A DNA stretch of 64,000 nt from Corynebacterium humireducens NBRC 106098 = DSM 45392 (GCF_000819445.1 NZ_CP005286.1:310001-374000); one strand, 5' to 3'. Positions 9,279-17,730 are shown, numbered from the stretch's first letter. Notes: generated by a model not told the origin, from the sequence alone. Made by a program: numbers and translations.

Positions 9279-9539
9279 GTGACAGGGACGTCAGCCCCCA
9301 GGAAGAAGACCGGCAAGCCTGCCGGCGACGATCCGGTGCTTCTCGATCTCGGTGCCCGGCTGGCTCAGCGCCGCCGCGACATCGGCGCCCTGCAGGCGGA
9401 CATCGCGGAGAAGGCCGGGGTCTCCCGCTCCACGCTCCACACGATCGAGCACGGCGGCACGGGGGTCCGCTGGGAGAAGGTCGCCGCTGTGGCGCACGCC
9501 CTCGGCATGGCCATGACCTTCGAGGTCACGGACGGGTAG
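9279..9539 (+). CDS. Small XRE-family helix-turn-helix protein
   Basis: DNA-binding protein of 86 residues. Residues about 27-80 form a Cro/C1-type domain (LAQRRRDIGALQADIAEKAG, then VSRSTLHTIEHG as recognition helix), ending in ALGMAMTFEV, like the short HipB-type regulators. The basic N-terminus (KKTGKPAG) is unlikely to be folded. The GTG start has a strong GGGAGGAG site eight bases before it. A TAGACT hexamer about 40 bases upstream could be the -10. No toxin-like HipA partner lies beside it. Its stop abuts the convergent lipoprotein gene with no spacer. Confidence 0.75.
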   Translation: MTGTSAPRKKTGKPAGDDPVLLDLGARLAQRRRDIGALQADIAEKAGVSRSTLHTIEHGGTGVRWEKVAAVAHALGMAMTFEVTDG

Positions 9540-10562
9540 TCAGCCGCTGACCACCGGATCCCACACGCGGAGCATGCCCACGGGCATGCCGGCGTCGGTG
9601 GGGTAGCCCATGTCCGCGGGGTCGACGTCGAGGGCGACCCGTCGACCGACCAGCGGCCGCCACGTGGCGGAGTCGTCGCTGTACTCCGACCTCTCACCCA
9701 GGCTGATCTCGGAGACCGTCTCGGTGCGTTCGGACCACGGCCCCTGGGACGCGGTGACCTCCTGTGGGGCATCCAGGAGGAGGGTGTAGTAGCGGTTGCT
9801 CTCCGGCTCGCCGTTCGGTGAGGGCTCCCCGCCGGTCATCTCGCTGGTGCTCTTCTCCGCGACGACACCGGTGAAGCGCACCATGCCCGCGGCTGGTCCG
9901 CTCTGTGGCGACGTCGGGGCGGGGGCGGCCGCGGGCGTCGCGCCGCGGAGAGCCGCCAGGCCGGAGTGGTCGGTGGAGGGCAGCCACGTGATCGTCTGGT
10001 GGTCCGGCAGGGCGCCGAGCGCCTCGAAGACGGTGGGCTCCCCGACGCTCACCAGCGACGTCCCCGTCAGGCGGTAGAGCGTGCTCGTGCCCTCGCGCTG
10101 CGTGGACACGTAGTCGACCTGGTACACGCCGGCCCCCGACCGGGAGGCCTCCAGCCGCGCCCGGCTGCCACCGGCTCCGGCGGCCCCGTCGACGAGGTAG
10201 TCCGTCGAGCGGATGAGCTGCCCGTCGGCGTCGGTGGAGTACAGGTGGACGCGGGAGAACTCCGTGCCGTCGATCCGGAGCAGCATGTCGGGCCGGTGGT
10301 CGCCGGTGGCCTCCACGATGGCGTAGGACCACGAGCCCGTGGGGTGGAAGCGGCTCATGCGGTCCTCCGGGTAGGTGGGGGGATTCTGCAGCACGCCGCG
10401 GTAGGCGTCGGCGGTGTGGTCCCCGTTCTGCTCCGGCTGGGGCGCGGCATCTGCCGCGGCGGCCGTCTCGGTGACCACCACCGTCTCCACAATGGCCTGT
10501 TCGTTCCCGGCGCTGCAGCCGGTGAGGAGGAGGACGGTGGCGAGGCCGAGGACTGGACGCAT
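9540..10562 (-). CDS. Putative lipoprotein of unknown function
   Basis: Exported, membrane-anchored protein of 340 residues. It begins MRPVLGLATVLLLTGC with the lipobox cysteine at residue 16. A Thr/Ala-rich linker follows, then a 150-residue soluble segment, an Ala/Pro linker near residues 215-230 and a C-terminal domain of about 100 residues rich in charged strands (VGRRVALDVDPADMGYPTD). I do not recognise the domains. CAGGGAG precedes the ATG. An upstream extension of this frame is open but has no start signal and would lose the signal peptide. Confidence 0.75.
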   Translation of the reverse strand: MRPVLGLATVLLLTGCSAGNEQAIVETVVVTETAAAADAAPQPEQNGDHTADAYRGVLQNPPTYPEDRMSRFHPTGSWSYAIVEATGDHRPDMLLRIDGTEFSRVHLYSTDADGQLIRSTDYLVDGAAGAGGSRARLEASRSGAGVYQVDYVSTQREGTSTLYRLTGTSLVSVGEPTVFEALGALPDHQTITWLPSTDHSGLAALRGATPAAAPAPTSPQSGPAAGMVRFTGVVAEKSTSEMTGGEPSPNGEPESNRYYTLLLDAPQEVTASQGPWSERTETVSEISLGERSEYSDDSATWRPLVGRRVALDVDPADMGYPTDAGMPVGMLRVWDPVVSG

Positions 10563-10615
10563 GGGGGCTCCCTGGGGCGCGGAGGGGTAGTCAGGAAGCA
10601 GCCTAGTCCGCGTGC

Positions 10616-11104
10616 CTACCCCAGGCGCGGCATCAGCCACTTCTCGACGCCCCGCACGATCCACCCGAGCGGGCGCGCCGCCACCGACGCCGCCCGGGCC
10701 CCGGGACGCAGCGCACCCCGCGACGCCAGGCCCGGGCCGATCCGCCCGAGCAGCATCACCGCGGCGGGCATCGGCCGGATGAACAGGGTGATCTCGCTGA
10801 TGAGCCCGTCCCCGTCCAGGCGGAGCCACTGGATCTCCTCCAGGTTCTGCCCGTCGAGGACGTTGTGCCCCCACAGGACCCAGTCGTCGCCGGACCCGGT
10901 GAGGCGGTGGATGCGGATGTCGTCGAGAAGCGCGAACGCCGACTCGAAGACCGCCATGACGGCGTCCACGCCGCGGAAGTCGAAGCCGTCGGTCAGCGGG
11001 GAGACGAGCCGCACGTCGGCGGCGAGGCAGGCGCGCATGCCGGCGAGGTCGAGCCGGCGGTCGGCCTCAGTCCAGCGGTGGATCGTCGTCGGTGTCGGGT
11101 TCAC
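10616..11104 (-). CDS. NTF2-like (SnoaL-type) protein
   Basis: 162-residue protein with the cone-fold pattern of the SnoaL/limonene-epoxide-hydrolase superfamily: an N-terminal helix with DLAGMRACLAADVRLVSP, FRGVDAVMAVFESAFA, and strands such as WVLWGHNVLDGQ and EEIQWLRLDGDGLISEITLFIRP. The fold serves as an enzyme or a binding protein, so no reaction can be assigned. The GTG start at 11104 has GAGGAG seven bases upstream and lies inside the preceding gene, overlapping it by 38 bases. The tail ends with a hydrophobic and basic segment (WIVRGVEKWLMP) that may touch the membrane. Confidence 0.7.
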   Translation of the reverse strand: MNPTPTTIHRWTEADRRLDLAGMRACLAADVRLVSPLTDGFDFRGVDAVMAVFESAFALLDDIRIHRLTGSGDDWVLWGHNVLDGQNLEEIQWLRLDGDGLISEITLFIRPMPAAVMLLGRIGPGLASRGALRPGARAASVAARPLGWIVRGVEKWLMPRLG

Positions 11105-11345
11105 GGTATCGCTCCTCGGCACGCCTGCGGCGTTCCTCTTCCTCGCGTTCCGCGGCCTCACGGGCGCGGCGTTCCTTGAATCGGTCCTTCTCGATCTTCC
11201 ACAGGAACTCCTCGTCGTCATCCGGCCCCTTGATGGCCCGGGGCTGCGGCTCCACCTGACTGCGCTTCCATGTCTTCGGCCCGAAGGCCTTCCACACGAG
11301 CACAATGGCGACGACAACCAGCAGTACGAGTAAAAGACGTCCCAT
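11067..11345 (-). CDS. Small membrane protein with charged coiled-coil tail
   Basis: 92-residue protein with one N-terminal helix (LLLVLLVVVAIVLVWKAF, about residues 4-22). A long, highly charged helical segment follows (FKERRAREAAEREEEERRRR) and it ends DTDDDPPLD. It has the look of small actinobacterial membrane proteins with a cytoplasmic coiled coil; the function is unknown. ATG 11345 is chosen because TAGAGT (11352-11357 on the minus strand) ends seven bases before it. The gene diverges from the DUF4229 gene across only 35 bases and overlaps the NTF2-like gene, so the two minus-strand genes form an operon. Confidence 0.7.
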   Translation of the reverse strand: MGRLLLVLLVVVAIVLVWKAFGPKTWKRSQVEPQPRAIKGPDDDEEFLWKIEKDRFKERRAREAAEREEEERRRRAEERYREPDTDDDPPLD

Positions 11346-11351
11346 GTGGCC

Positions 11352-11374
11352 CACTCTAATGGCAGCAGTAGACT
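11352..11374. promoter_or_regulatory. Back-to-back -10 boxes of two divergent leaderless genes
   Basis: In the 35-base gap 11346-11380, TAGAGT is read on the minus strand (11352-11357) and TAGACT on the plus strand (11369-11374). They lie seven and six bases before the two start codons, 11345 and 11381. Each -35 region must therefore overlap the other promoter or the other gene. Confidence 0.5.
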
Positions 11375-11380
11375 GCAGGT

Positions 11381-11716
11381 GTGACTGCACCAGATACTCC
11401 CCAGCACCCTTCCGACGCGCCCCCGGAGCTTGATCCGGCGGTCCGCCGCCAGGCGAACATGGCGCTGCTCAAGTACGGCGGCGCCCGACTCGGGCTGTTT
11501 GTGGTGTTGACCATCGTCATCCAGCTTTTCGCCGTGCTTATCGACGCCCCCGTGCCCCTCGTCATGTCCGCCCTGCTGGCGCTGCTCGTGGCGTTCCCGC
11601 TGTCGATGCTCGTGTTCAAGGGCATGCGTGTCGAGGCCAACCGTTCCGTCGGCGCCTGGAACGCGCAGCGCAAGGCCCGCAAGGAATGGGTCAAGCGGGA
11701 GCTGGACGCCCGCTAA
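11381..11716 (+). CDS. DUF4229-type membrane protein
   Basis: 111-residue protein with two transmembrane helices (about residues 33-52, LGLFVVLTIVIQLFAVLI, and 58-80, VMSALLALLVAFPLSMLVF). The acidic N-terminal tail is Pro-rich (TPQHPSDAPPELDP) and the C-terminus is basic (RKARKEWVKREL). It matches the actinobacterial DUF4229 pattern, often found near menA; no role is known. GTG 11381 is preceded by TAGACT six bases away, so the message is probably leaderless. Its stop overlaps the stop of the convergent transporter gene by two bases. Confidence 0.75.
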   Translation: MTAPDTPQHPSDAPPELDPAVRRQANMALLKYGGARLGLFVVLTIVIQLFAVLIDAPVPLVMSALLALLVAFPLSMLVFKGMRVEANRSVGAWNAQRKARKEWVKRELDAR

Positions 11717-12648
11717 CGTCCGAAGAGGAGCGCGATCACCAGCATCACCGGCAGGGAACCGAACGTGGTCAGGAAGACGGTGTCGCGCGCGATGATCATG
11801 CCGCGCTGGTAGGAGGCGGCGAAGTTGTACACGTTCTGCGCCGCCGGCAGCGTGGCCAGGATGACCGACGCATAGAGTTCGTTGCCCTCCAGCCCCAGGC
11901 TCAGGGCGATGCCCCACGCGATGAGCGGCATGCCCACCAGCTTGAGTCCGGTGGCGACGATCGTGCCCGGCCGGTCGGCGGGGGTGGTCAGCGGAGCGGT
12001 GTTGCGCAGCGACGCACCGAAGCTGATGAGGATCATCGGGATCGACGCACCACCGAGGATCTCCAGGGGGCGCATGACCGGGTCGGGGATCTGCAGGCCG
12101 ACGAGCGCCACGACGAGGCCGAGCACCGAACCGATGACCACGGGGGAGAAGACCGCCGTGCGCACCGGACCCCAGATGCGGGCCACGCGGGACCGTTCGC
12201 CCGAGTCCTCGGAGACCAGGCCCGCGAGGATGAACGGCGTGAACACGACCATCTGCAGGACGAGGACAGGCACGACGTAGGTGGCCTCGCCGAGGACGTA
12301 GACGCTCACCGGCAGGCCGATGTTCACCGAGTTGAAGTAGCAGGAGGAGGCCGCGCCCATCGTCGTGGTGGGCAGGTCCTGCCGGAAGAACAACGTTGAC
12401 GCGATGATGTACACGACCGCGGTGGCGACCGTCGCCAGGAAGATGACGAGGATGACCGGCGAGAACAGCGTGTCGGCGTCCGACTTCGCCACCGACGAGA
12501 ACAGCAGCGCGGGCGACGCGGCGTAGAACGCGACGCGGTTGAGCACGAGGCGTTCACGGTCGTCCCGGATCACCCCGGTGCGTGAGAGGATCACGCCGAC
12601 GGAGATGACCGCCAGGATGATGGCGAAGCCGGTGATGACCCCCGACAT
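11713..12648 (-). CDS. AEC-family (auxin efflux carrier) transporter
   Basis: Inner-membrane carrier of 311 residues with about ten helices arranged as two similar halves. The N-terminal SGVITGFAIILAVISVGVILSRTGVI and the unwound-helix region SCYFNSVNIGLPV are typical of the family, which moves organic anions such as malate or malonate in bacteria. The substrate is unknown here. Its ATG immediately follows the menA stop codon (TAG-ATG), so the two are translated from one message. Confidence 0.85.
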   Translation of the reverse strand: MSGVITGFAIILAVISVGVILSRTGVIRDDRERLVLNRVAFYAASPALLFSSVAKSDADTLFSPVILVIFLATVATAVVYIIASTLFFRQDLPTTTMGAASSCYFNSVNIGLPVSVYVLGEATYVVPVLVLQMVVFTPFILAGLVSEDSGERSRVARIWGPVRTAVFSPVVIGSVLGLVVALVGLQIPDPVMRPLEILGGASIPMILISFGASLRNTAPLTTPADRPGTIVATGLKLVGMPLIAWGIALSLGLEGNELYASVILATLPAAQNVYNFAASYQRGMIIARDTVFLTTFGSLPVMLVIALLFGR

Positions 12649-13554
12649 CTACAGGCCCGGCGCGTTGAGGAAGAGCACCACCGCGGTGACGACGGCCCAC
12701 ACCAGCATCGCCTGGCCGGTCGTCTTGATCAGCGGGATGAGCGCCGGCCCCCGGTTGCCGCGCAGGGCGACCATGATGCCCTTGAACGCCAGGGGCAGGG
12801 CCACCAGCGCCAGTGCCAGGTAGGGCAGCTGCGTGGCCAGGAGCAGGGAGACGAGGAAGGGCGTGAGCGCCAGCGCCGTGTAGAGGTAGCGGGTGTTGCG
12901 GTCGCCGAGACGCACCGCGAGGGTCACCTTGCCGGCGGCGGTGTCCGAGGGGATGTCGCGCAGGTTGTTGGCCAGGTTGACCGAGGATGAGATCGCGCCG
13001 ATCGCCACCGCACCGCCCAGGCCGACCCAGGAGACGGCCCCGGCCTGCGTGTACTCGGTACCCAGCACGGCGACGAGGCCGAAGAAGATGAACACGGCCA
13101 CCTCCCCGAGACCGCGGTAACCGTAGGGGTTCTTGCCGCCCGTGTAGAACCAGGCGCCCAGGATCGCCACCGCGCCGACCAGGATGAACCACCAGGCACT
13201 CGCCAGGGAGAGCGCGACGCCGGCCACCGCCGCCACCCCGAAGGAGAGGAACGCCGCACGCTTGACGTCCGCGGGCGCGGCGAGGCGCCCACCGGTCAGG
13301 CGCGCCGGGCCGGTGCGGTCCTCGTCGGTGCCGCGGATACCGTCGGAGTAGTCGTTGGCGTAGTTGACGCCGACGATGAGCGCCCACGCGACCACGAGCG
13401 CCAGCAGGGCCCGCCACCAGGAGAAACCACCGGCGAAAGCGGCGGCTCCGGAGCCGACGATGACGGGGGAGAAGGCGTTGGGCCAGGTGTGCGGGCGCGC
13501 GGCCTGCCACCAGTCCCGCGGCGTGGCCGGGTAGGGGTGAAGATCAACGGACAT
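12649..13554 (-). CDS. menA: 1,4-dihydroxy-2-naphthoate polyprenyltransferase
   Basis: Membrane prenyltransferase that joins the polyprenyl chain to dihydroxynaphthoate, giving demethylmenaquinone. The 301-residue product has eight to nine helices and the first Asp-rich motif NYANDYSDGIRGTDEDR; the second lies around SSVNLANNLRDIPSDTAAGK. I place the start at ATG 13554 (MSVDLHPYP) because CACAAT at 13562-13567 on the minus strand ends seven bases before it. The in-frame ATG at 13563 would overlap that box. The RluA gene ends a few bases upstream, so menA may be read from both promoters. Confidence 0.93.
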   Translation of the reverse strand: MSVDLHPYPATPRDWWQAARPHTWPNAFSPVIVGSGAAAFAGGFSWWRALLALVVAWALIVGVNYANDYSDGIRGTDEDRTGPARLTGGRLAAPADVKRAAFLSFGVAAVAGVALSLASAWWFILVGAVAILGAWFYTGGKNPYGYRGLGEVAVFIFFGLVAVLGTEYTQAGAVSWVGLGGAVAIGAISSSVNLANNLRDIPSDTAAGKVTLAVRLGDRNTRYLYTALALTPFLVSLLLATQLPYLALALVALPLAFKGIMVALRGNRGPALIPLIKTTGQAMLVWAVVTAVVLFLNAPGL

Positions 13555-13569
13555 GGGGCTCATTGTGCT

Positions 13570-14556
13570 TCATCGCCGTCGCGGACGCCGAGCCGGGGTG
13601 CGGCGCGGGCCCTGCGGGGCGTCCCGGCGCCCGCCCGCCAGGCGGTCCAGCGTGCGGTCCCAGTCGGGGGAGGTGGGGGCGGTGACGTCGAGAAGTGTGC
13701 CGTCCGGCAGCGGGATGCGTAGGGAGTGCGCGTGCAGGAACATCCGGCGTCCCCCGAGGCGGGCGATCTCGGCGGTGAAACGCGGGTCGCCGTAGCGGGA
13801 GTCGCCGGCGATGGGGTGTCCGGTGTGGCTGGTGTGCACGCGGATCTGGTGCTTGCGGCCGGTGATCAGCTGCGCGCGGATGAGGGTGGCGCGTCGGCCG
13901 AAACGGCGCTGCACACGCACGTGGGTGAGGGCGTCCTGGCCGTCGGGGCGGACGGTGACGCCGGAGTCGGTGGTGAGGAGGGGGGCGTCGATACGCGTGA
14001 GCGTCTCCGGGTAGGCACCCCGGACGAGCGCGAGATAGTGGCGTTCGACGTCCCCGGCGCGCAGCACCTCCTGCAGGTGGCGCAGCATGGTCGGCCGCTT
14101 CGCCACCATGAGCAGGCCGGACGTCTCCCGGTCGATGCGGTGAGCCAGCTCGAGTTCCTCCCCCGGGCGGAGCTCGCGCAGCGCCTCGATGACACCGGCC
14201 TGCACGCCGGTGCCGACGTGGACCGCCAGGTCGGCCGGCTTGTTGAGCACCAGCAGATCAGCCGTCTCGTGCACGATCGCCCCCGCGACCGCCTTCTTCA
14301 CCGCACCCGGCACCGCGACCCTGTCCGGCGGGGGCAGGTCCAGCGCCGGCACGGAGATGACCTCCCCGGCGGCGAGGCGGTGGTCCGGTTTGGCCCGGCG
14401 GCCGTCGACACGCACCGCGCCCTTACGCAGCAGCCGGAAGATCACTCCCGCCGGCACCCCCTTGAGGCGGGAGCGGAGGAACTTGTCCAGGCGACGCTCG
14501 GCGTGCTCCTCGGAGACGGTGATCTCGTGGGCGGGGGAGCGTCGGTAGGCATTCAT
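13570..14556 (-). CDS. RluA-family RNA pseudouridine synthase
   Basis: Isomerises uridines in RNA, probably ribosomal. The 328-residue protein has an S4 RNA-binding domain (about residues 18-70, RRLDKFLRSRLKGVPAGVIF) followed by the RluA catalytic core. The active-site aspartate is Asp142 in AHRIDRETSGLLMVAK, and RKHQIRVH is present. RluC and RluD share this domain order, so which site it modifies cannot be settled. An unusual Arg/Pro-rich tail (about 20 residues, ending RRPRRR) may add RNA affinity. It lies just upstream of menA in the same direction. Confidence 0.88.
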   Translation of the reverse strand: MNAYRRSPAHEITVSEEHAERRLDKFLRSRLKGVPAGVIFRLLRKGAVRVDGRRAKPDHRLAAGEVISVPALDLPPPDRVAVPGAVKKAVAGAIVHETADLLVLNKPADLAVHVGTGVQAGVIEALRELRPGEELELAHRIDRETSGLLMVAKRPTMLRHLQEVLRAGDVERHYLALVRGAYPETLTRIDAPLLTTDSGVTVRPDGQDALTHVRVQRRFGRRATLIRAQLITGRKHQIRVHTSHTGHPIAGDSRYGDPRFTAEIARLGGRRMFLHAHSLRIPLPDGTLLDVTAPTSPDWDRTLDRLAGGRRDAPQGPRRTPARRPRRR

Positions 14557-14637
14557 GTCGGCTACACCCTACCCTGTACCCGGGGCCGGGCGGCCGGCAG
14601 GCAACCACGGGGCCGGAAAAGTAAGGTGGTGCGGGTT

Positions 14638-15504
14638 ATGTGGATTTCTTATGTGCTTGGCCAGGCGGTCAGCTTCTTCTTCACCCTGTTCAGGATGATT
14701 CCGCTGGCGTGGAACAACCGTTTCTCGCGGACCCGTTTCCCGCAGGAGGGCGACGTGGTCATCTCGCTGACCTCCCACGGCGAGCGGCTCAACCGCGTCC
14801 ACTACACGCTCGAGTCGATCGTGCGCGGGCACAGCCGGGCACCCGTCGTGCTGTGGCTCGACCGGAGGGACTACGAGTCCGAGTGGCCGCGCTCCCTGCG
14901 CCGCCTCGTCGGTCGGGGCCTCCAGGTGCGCTGCTCCGACGGGCTCTACGGCCCGCACACCAAGTACTGGGGGCAGTTCCGGGAGGTCGTCGGCACCGGC
15001 ACCCGCGTCGCCACCATCGACGACGACATGATCTACCCCGAGTGGTTCCTCGAGCGGCTGCTGTTCATCGGTGACCTGCGCAGCGACGTCGTCATCGCCT
15101 ACCGCGCGCACCGCATCGAGCTGCGCGACGAGGAACTGCTCCCGTACGTGAAGTGGACCGCCGCCGACACCTGCCGCGCCAGCTTCCTGCACTTCGCCAC
15201 CGGCGTCTCCGGCGTGCTGTACCCGGCCAGCTTCATCGACTACGTGGTCGGGCAGGGCGACGTCTTCCAGGAGCTGACCCCGCGTGCCGACGACGTCTGG
15301 CTCCACGCCTGCGCCCTGCGTTCCGGGCACCGTGTCCGCCAGGTCTACTCGCACCCGCGGAACTTCGCGGTGGTGCCGTCGACGCAGTCGGGGGCGCTGG
15401 TCATCGGCAACACGCTCATGGGCGGCAACGACGAGCAGATCAACCGCGTGTACACGGACGAGGACGTGGCGAAGCTGGTCGCGGCGAGCCGCTCGGAGGA
15501 CTAG
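14638..15504 (+). CDS. Glycosyltransferase-like membrane-associated protein
   Basis: 288-residue protein with an N-terminal hydrophobic helix (SYVLGQAVSFFFTLFRMIPL) and then a GT-A-like domain: VVISLTSHGERLNRVHYTLESI, YGPHTKYWGQF and the metal-binding triplet Asp128-Asp130 in ATIDDDMIYPEW. A later DDVWLHACALRSGH resembles the acceptor-side acid motif. It looks like a capsule or envelope sugar transferase anchored at the inner membrane; donor and acceptor are unknown. AAGGTGG eight bases upstream supports ATG 14638. It stands alone, convergent with menE. Confidence 0.75.
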   Translation: MWISYVLGQAVSFFFTLFRMIPLAWNNRFSRTRFPQEGDVVISLTSHGERLNRVHYTLESIVRGHSRAPVVLWLDRRDYESEWPRSLRRLVGRGLQVRCSDGLYGPHTKYWGQFREVVGTGTRVATIDDDMIYPEWFLERLLFIGDLRSDVVIAYRAHRIELRDEELLPYVKWTAADTCRASFLHFATGVSGVLYPASFIDYVVGQGDVFQELTPRADDVWLHACALRSGHRVRQVYSHPRNFAVVPSTQSGALVIGNTLMGGNDEQINRVYTDEDVAKLVAASRSED

Positions 15505-15509
15505 TCACG

Positions 15510-15581
15510 GCTCTTTGGGGTGGGTTGGGTGCTTTGGTGCTGATTGATCCGCCCCAGAGTGCTCAACCCGCCCCACAGAGC
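15510..15581. repeat. Imperfect inverted repeat between convergent genes
   Basis: Arms GCTCTTTGGGGTGGGTTGGG (15510-15529) and CTCAACCCGCCCCACAGAGC (15562-15581) pair at 17 of 20 positions plus one wobble, around a 32-base spacer. There is no T-run on either strand. It may act as a bidirectional terminator or be a remnant of a small palindromic element. Confidence 0.6.
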
Positions 15582-15591
15582 GGTGACATAA

Positions 15592-16719
15592 TCAGAAGAG
15601 CTTCTCGACGCCCCGCCGGTCCACCTTCCCCGGCCCCGTGAGCGGCAGCGCGGCCACGCGCCGCAGGTCCTTCGGCAGCTGCCAGCGGGGGAGATGGTCG
15701 AGCCCCTCGATGACCTCGCCCGGGGTGGCCGACCCGGTGTAGGCGGCGACGATGGCCTGCCCGAGCCGCAGATCCGGGATGCCGACCACGCAGGCGCCGG
15801 TCACGCCCGGGACGGCGAGCATCGCCTGCTCGAGGACCTCCGGCTGGAGCTTGAGGCCGCCGGAGTCGATGATCGCGTCGAGGCGGCCCGTGACCCGCAG
15901 CGAACCGTCCTCGATGGTCCCGGCGTCCGAGGTGGCGAACCAGCCCTCCTCCGCGAAGGCCACGTGGTCGGGGTCGTTGCGGTAGCCCTGCGCGATCATC
16001 GGCCCGCCGAGGTGGATGCGGCCCCGGTCGACGCGGACCCGCGCGCCGGGCAGCGGGTGCCCGCCATAGACGCAGCCGCCGGCGGTCTCGGAGGACCCGT
16101 AGGTGGTCACCACCGTGATCTGCATGTCCCGTGCCGCCCGGGCGAGCTGCGGGTTGAGGGCGGCGCCGCCGACGAGGACGGCGTCGAAAAGCCGCAGTGC
16201 CTCGATCCCCCGGAGAGTGTCCATGAGTTTGGCCAGCTGCATCGGGGTGAGCGACGTGTAGCAGCGGTCGCCGGTGGCGTGGAGCTCCGCGGCGGCGGCG
16301 GCGAAGTCGGCGGTGTGGAAACCGAGGCGCAGGTCAAGGGCCAGGGGGTCGACGCCCGCGATGAGCGAGCGGACGAGCACCTGCAGCCCGGCGATGTGGT
16401 GAGCGGGCATGGCCAGCAGCCACTGCCCCTCGCCGCCCAGGCGCCGGTGGGTGGCGTCGGCCGAGCTCACCAGGTTGGCGGGTGTGAGCTGCGCGCCCTT
16501 CGGGGTGCCGGTCGAGCCGGAGGTGGCCACGACCAGGGCGATGTCCGGGGAGATGGGCTCCCCGGCGCGCTGGGAGTCCCGCAGCAGCGTGGCCCGGGTC
16601 GGGTCCTCGGCCGGGACGGGCAGGAGGGTGCGCTGCCCGGCGATCGCCTCCTCCAGCACCGGCAGGATGGCGACGGGGTCGCGCGGGTCGACGATGAGGG
16701 GTTCCAGGAGGCGGGTCAC
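15592..16719 (-). CDS. menE: o-Succinylbenzoate--CoA ligase
   Basis: AMP-forming ligase of menaquinone synthesis that activates o-succinylbenzoate with CoA. The 375-residue length is short for the superfamily but normal for actinobacterial MenE. The P-loop is VVATSGSTGTPKGAQL, the adenine motif TTYGSSETAGGCVYG, and the terminal lysine lies in GPGKVDRR. GTG 16719 is chosen because TAGGAT (16728-16733, minus strand) ends eight bases before it. The last codons carry an exact 13-mer repeat copy. The menB gene lies upstream, 43 bases away, in the same direction. Confidence 0.92.
   Translation of the reverse strand: MTRLLEPLIVDPRDPVAILPVLEEAIAGQRTLLPVPAEDPTRATLLRDSQRAGEPISPDIALVVATSGSTGTPKGAQLTPANLVSSADATHRRLGGEGQWLLAMPAHHIAGLQVLVRSLIAGVDPLALDLRLGFHTADFAAAAAELHATGDRCYTSLTPMQLAKLMDTLRGIEALRLFDAVLVGGAALNPQLARAARDMQITVVTTYGSSETAGGCVYGGHPLPGARVRVDRGRIHLGGPMIAQGYRNDPDHVAFAEEGWFATSDAGTIEDGSLRVTGRLDAIIDSGGLKLQPEVLEQAMLAVPGVTGACVVGIPDLRLGQAIVAAYTGSATPGEVIEGLDHLPRWQLPKDLRRVAALPLTGPGKVDRRGVEKLF
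15600..15612 (+). repeat. 13-mer copy 2
   Basis: At the 3' end of menE, antisense to it (Gly-Val-Glu-Lys-Leu). Confidence 0.85.
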
Positions 16720-16762
16720 GGGCGTTGATCCTAGCGTGGCCCCACGGTCCACCAGGTGGGAA

Positions 16763-17725
16763 CTAGTAGTAGAAGGGGTACTGGTCCCAGTCGGGGTCGC
16801 GCTTCTGCAGGAAGGAGTCGCGGCCCTCGACGGCCTCGTCGGTCATGTAGGCCAGGCGGGTGGCCTCGCCGGCGAAGACCTGCTGGCCCATGAGGCCGTC
16901 GTCGAGCAGGTTGAACGCGAACTTGAGCATGCGCTGGGCAGTGGGGGACTTGCCGTTGATCTCGCGGGCGACCTGGATGGCCTCCTCCTCGAGCTGGCCG
17001 TGGTCGGCGACGATGTTGACGGCACCCATGCGCTGCATGTCCTCGGCGGAGTAGGCGCGGCCGAGGAAGAAGATCTCGCGGGCGAACTTCTGGCCGACCT
17101 GCTTGGCCAGGTAGGCGGAGCCGTAGCCGGCGTCGAAGGAGCCGACGTCGGCGTCGGTCTGCTTGAAGCGGGCCTCCTGGCGGGAGGCGATGGTCATGTC
17201 GCAGATGACGTGCAGCGAGTGCCCGCCGCCGGCGGCCCAGCCGTTGACCACGGCGATGACGACCTTCGGCATGGTGCGGATGAGGCGCTGCACCTCCAGG
17301 ATGTGGAGGCGGCCGCCCTCGACCTTGGTGCGGGCCTCGTCGATGGTGGAGGCGTCGGCGGCGGCGTCGTCGGAGTCGTGCTCGCGGGCGTACTGGTAGC
17401 CGGAGCGGCCGCGGATGCGCTGGTCGCCGCCGGAGCAGAACGCCCAGCCGCCGTCCTTCTCGGAGGGGCCGTTGCCGGTGATGAGGATGACGCCGACGTC
17501 GGGGGTCCGGCGCGCGTGGTCGAGCGTGCGGTAGAGCTCGTCGACGGTGTGCGGGCGGAAGGCGTTGCGCACCTCGGGGCGGTCGAAGGCGATGCGGACG
17601 ATACCGTCCTTGCGCTCCGTGCCCACGTGGCGGTGGTAGGTGATGTCGGTGAGGTCCTCGAAGCCCTCGACCGCCTTCCACTGGGAGGCGTCGAAGGGGT
17701 TGTCTGTGCTGTAGCTGCGGGTCAT
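16763..17725 (-). CDS. menB: 1,4-dihydroxy-2-naphthoyl-CoA synthase
   Basis: Crotonase-fold enzyme that closes the naphthoquinol ring from o-succinylbenzoyl-CoA. The 320-residue protein shows IAFDRPEVRNAFRPHT, the oxyanion-hole stretches WAFCSGGDQRIRG and NGWAAGGGHSLHVICDMTIAS, and the catalytic region FDAGYGSAYLAKQVGQ, in the order seen in mycobacterial MenB. The start ATG 17725 has both a GAAGGA site and a TAAGCT box seven bases upstream. It may therefore be read with the upstream pterin dehydratase homologue (five-base gap) and also from its own promoter. Confidence 0.94.
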   Translation of the reverse strand: MTRSYSTDNPFDASQWKAVEGFEDLTDITYHRHVGTERKDGIVRIAFDRPEVRNAFRPHTVDELYRTLDHARRTPDVGVILITGNGPSEKDGGWAFCSGGDQRIRGRSGYQYAREHDSDDAAADASTIDEARTKVEGGRLHILEVQRLIRTMPKVVIAVVNGWAAGGGHSLHVICDMTIASRQEARFKQTDADVGSFDAGYGSAYLAKQVGQKFAREIFFLGRAYSAEDMQRMGAVNIVADHGQLEEEAIQVAREINGKSPTAQRMLKFAFNLLDDGLMGQQVFAGEATRLAYMTDEAVEGRDSFLQKRDPDWDQYPFYY

Positions 17726-17730
17726 GTCCT

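Noticed and set aside
13726..14548. Plus-strand open frame running through the RluA gene into the glycosyltransferase
   Set aside because: Antisense to RluA; only the part from 14638 is a real protein.
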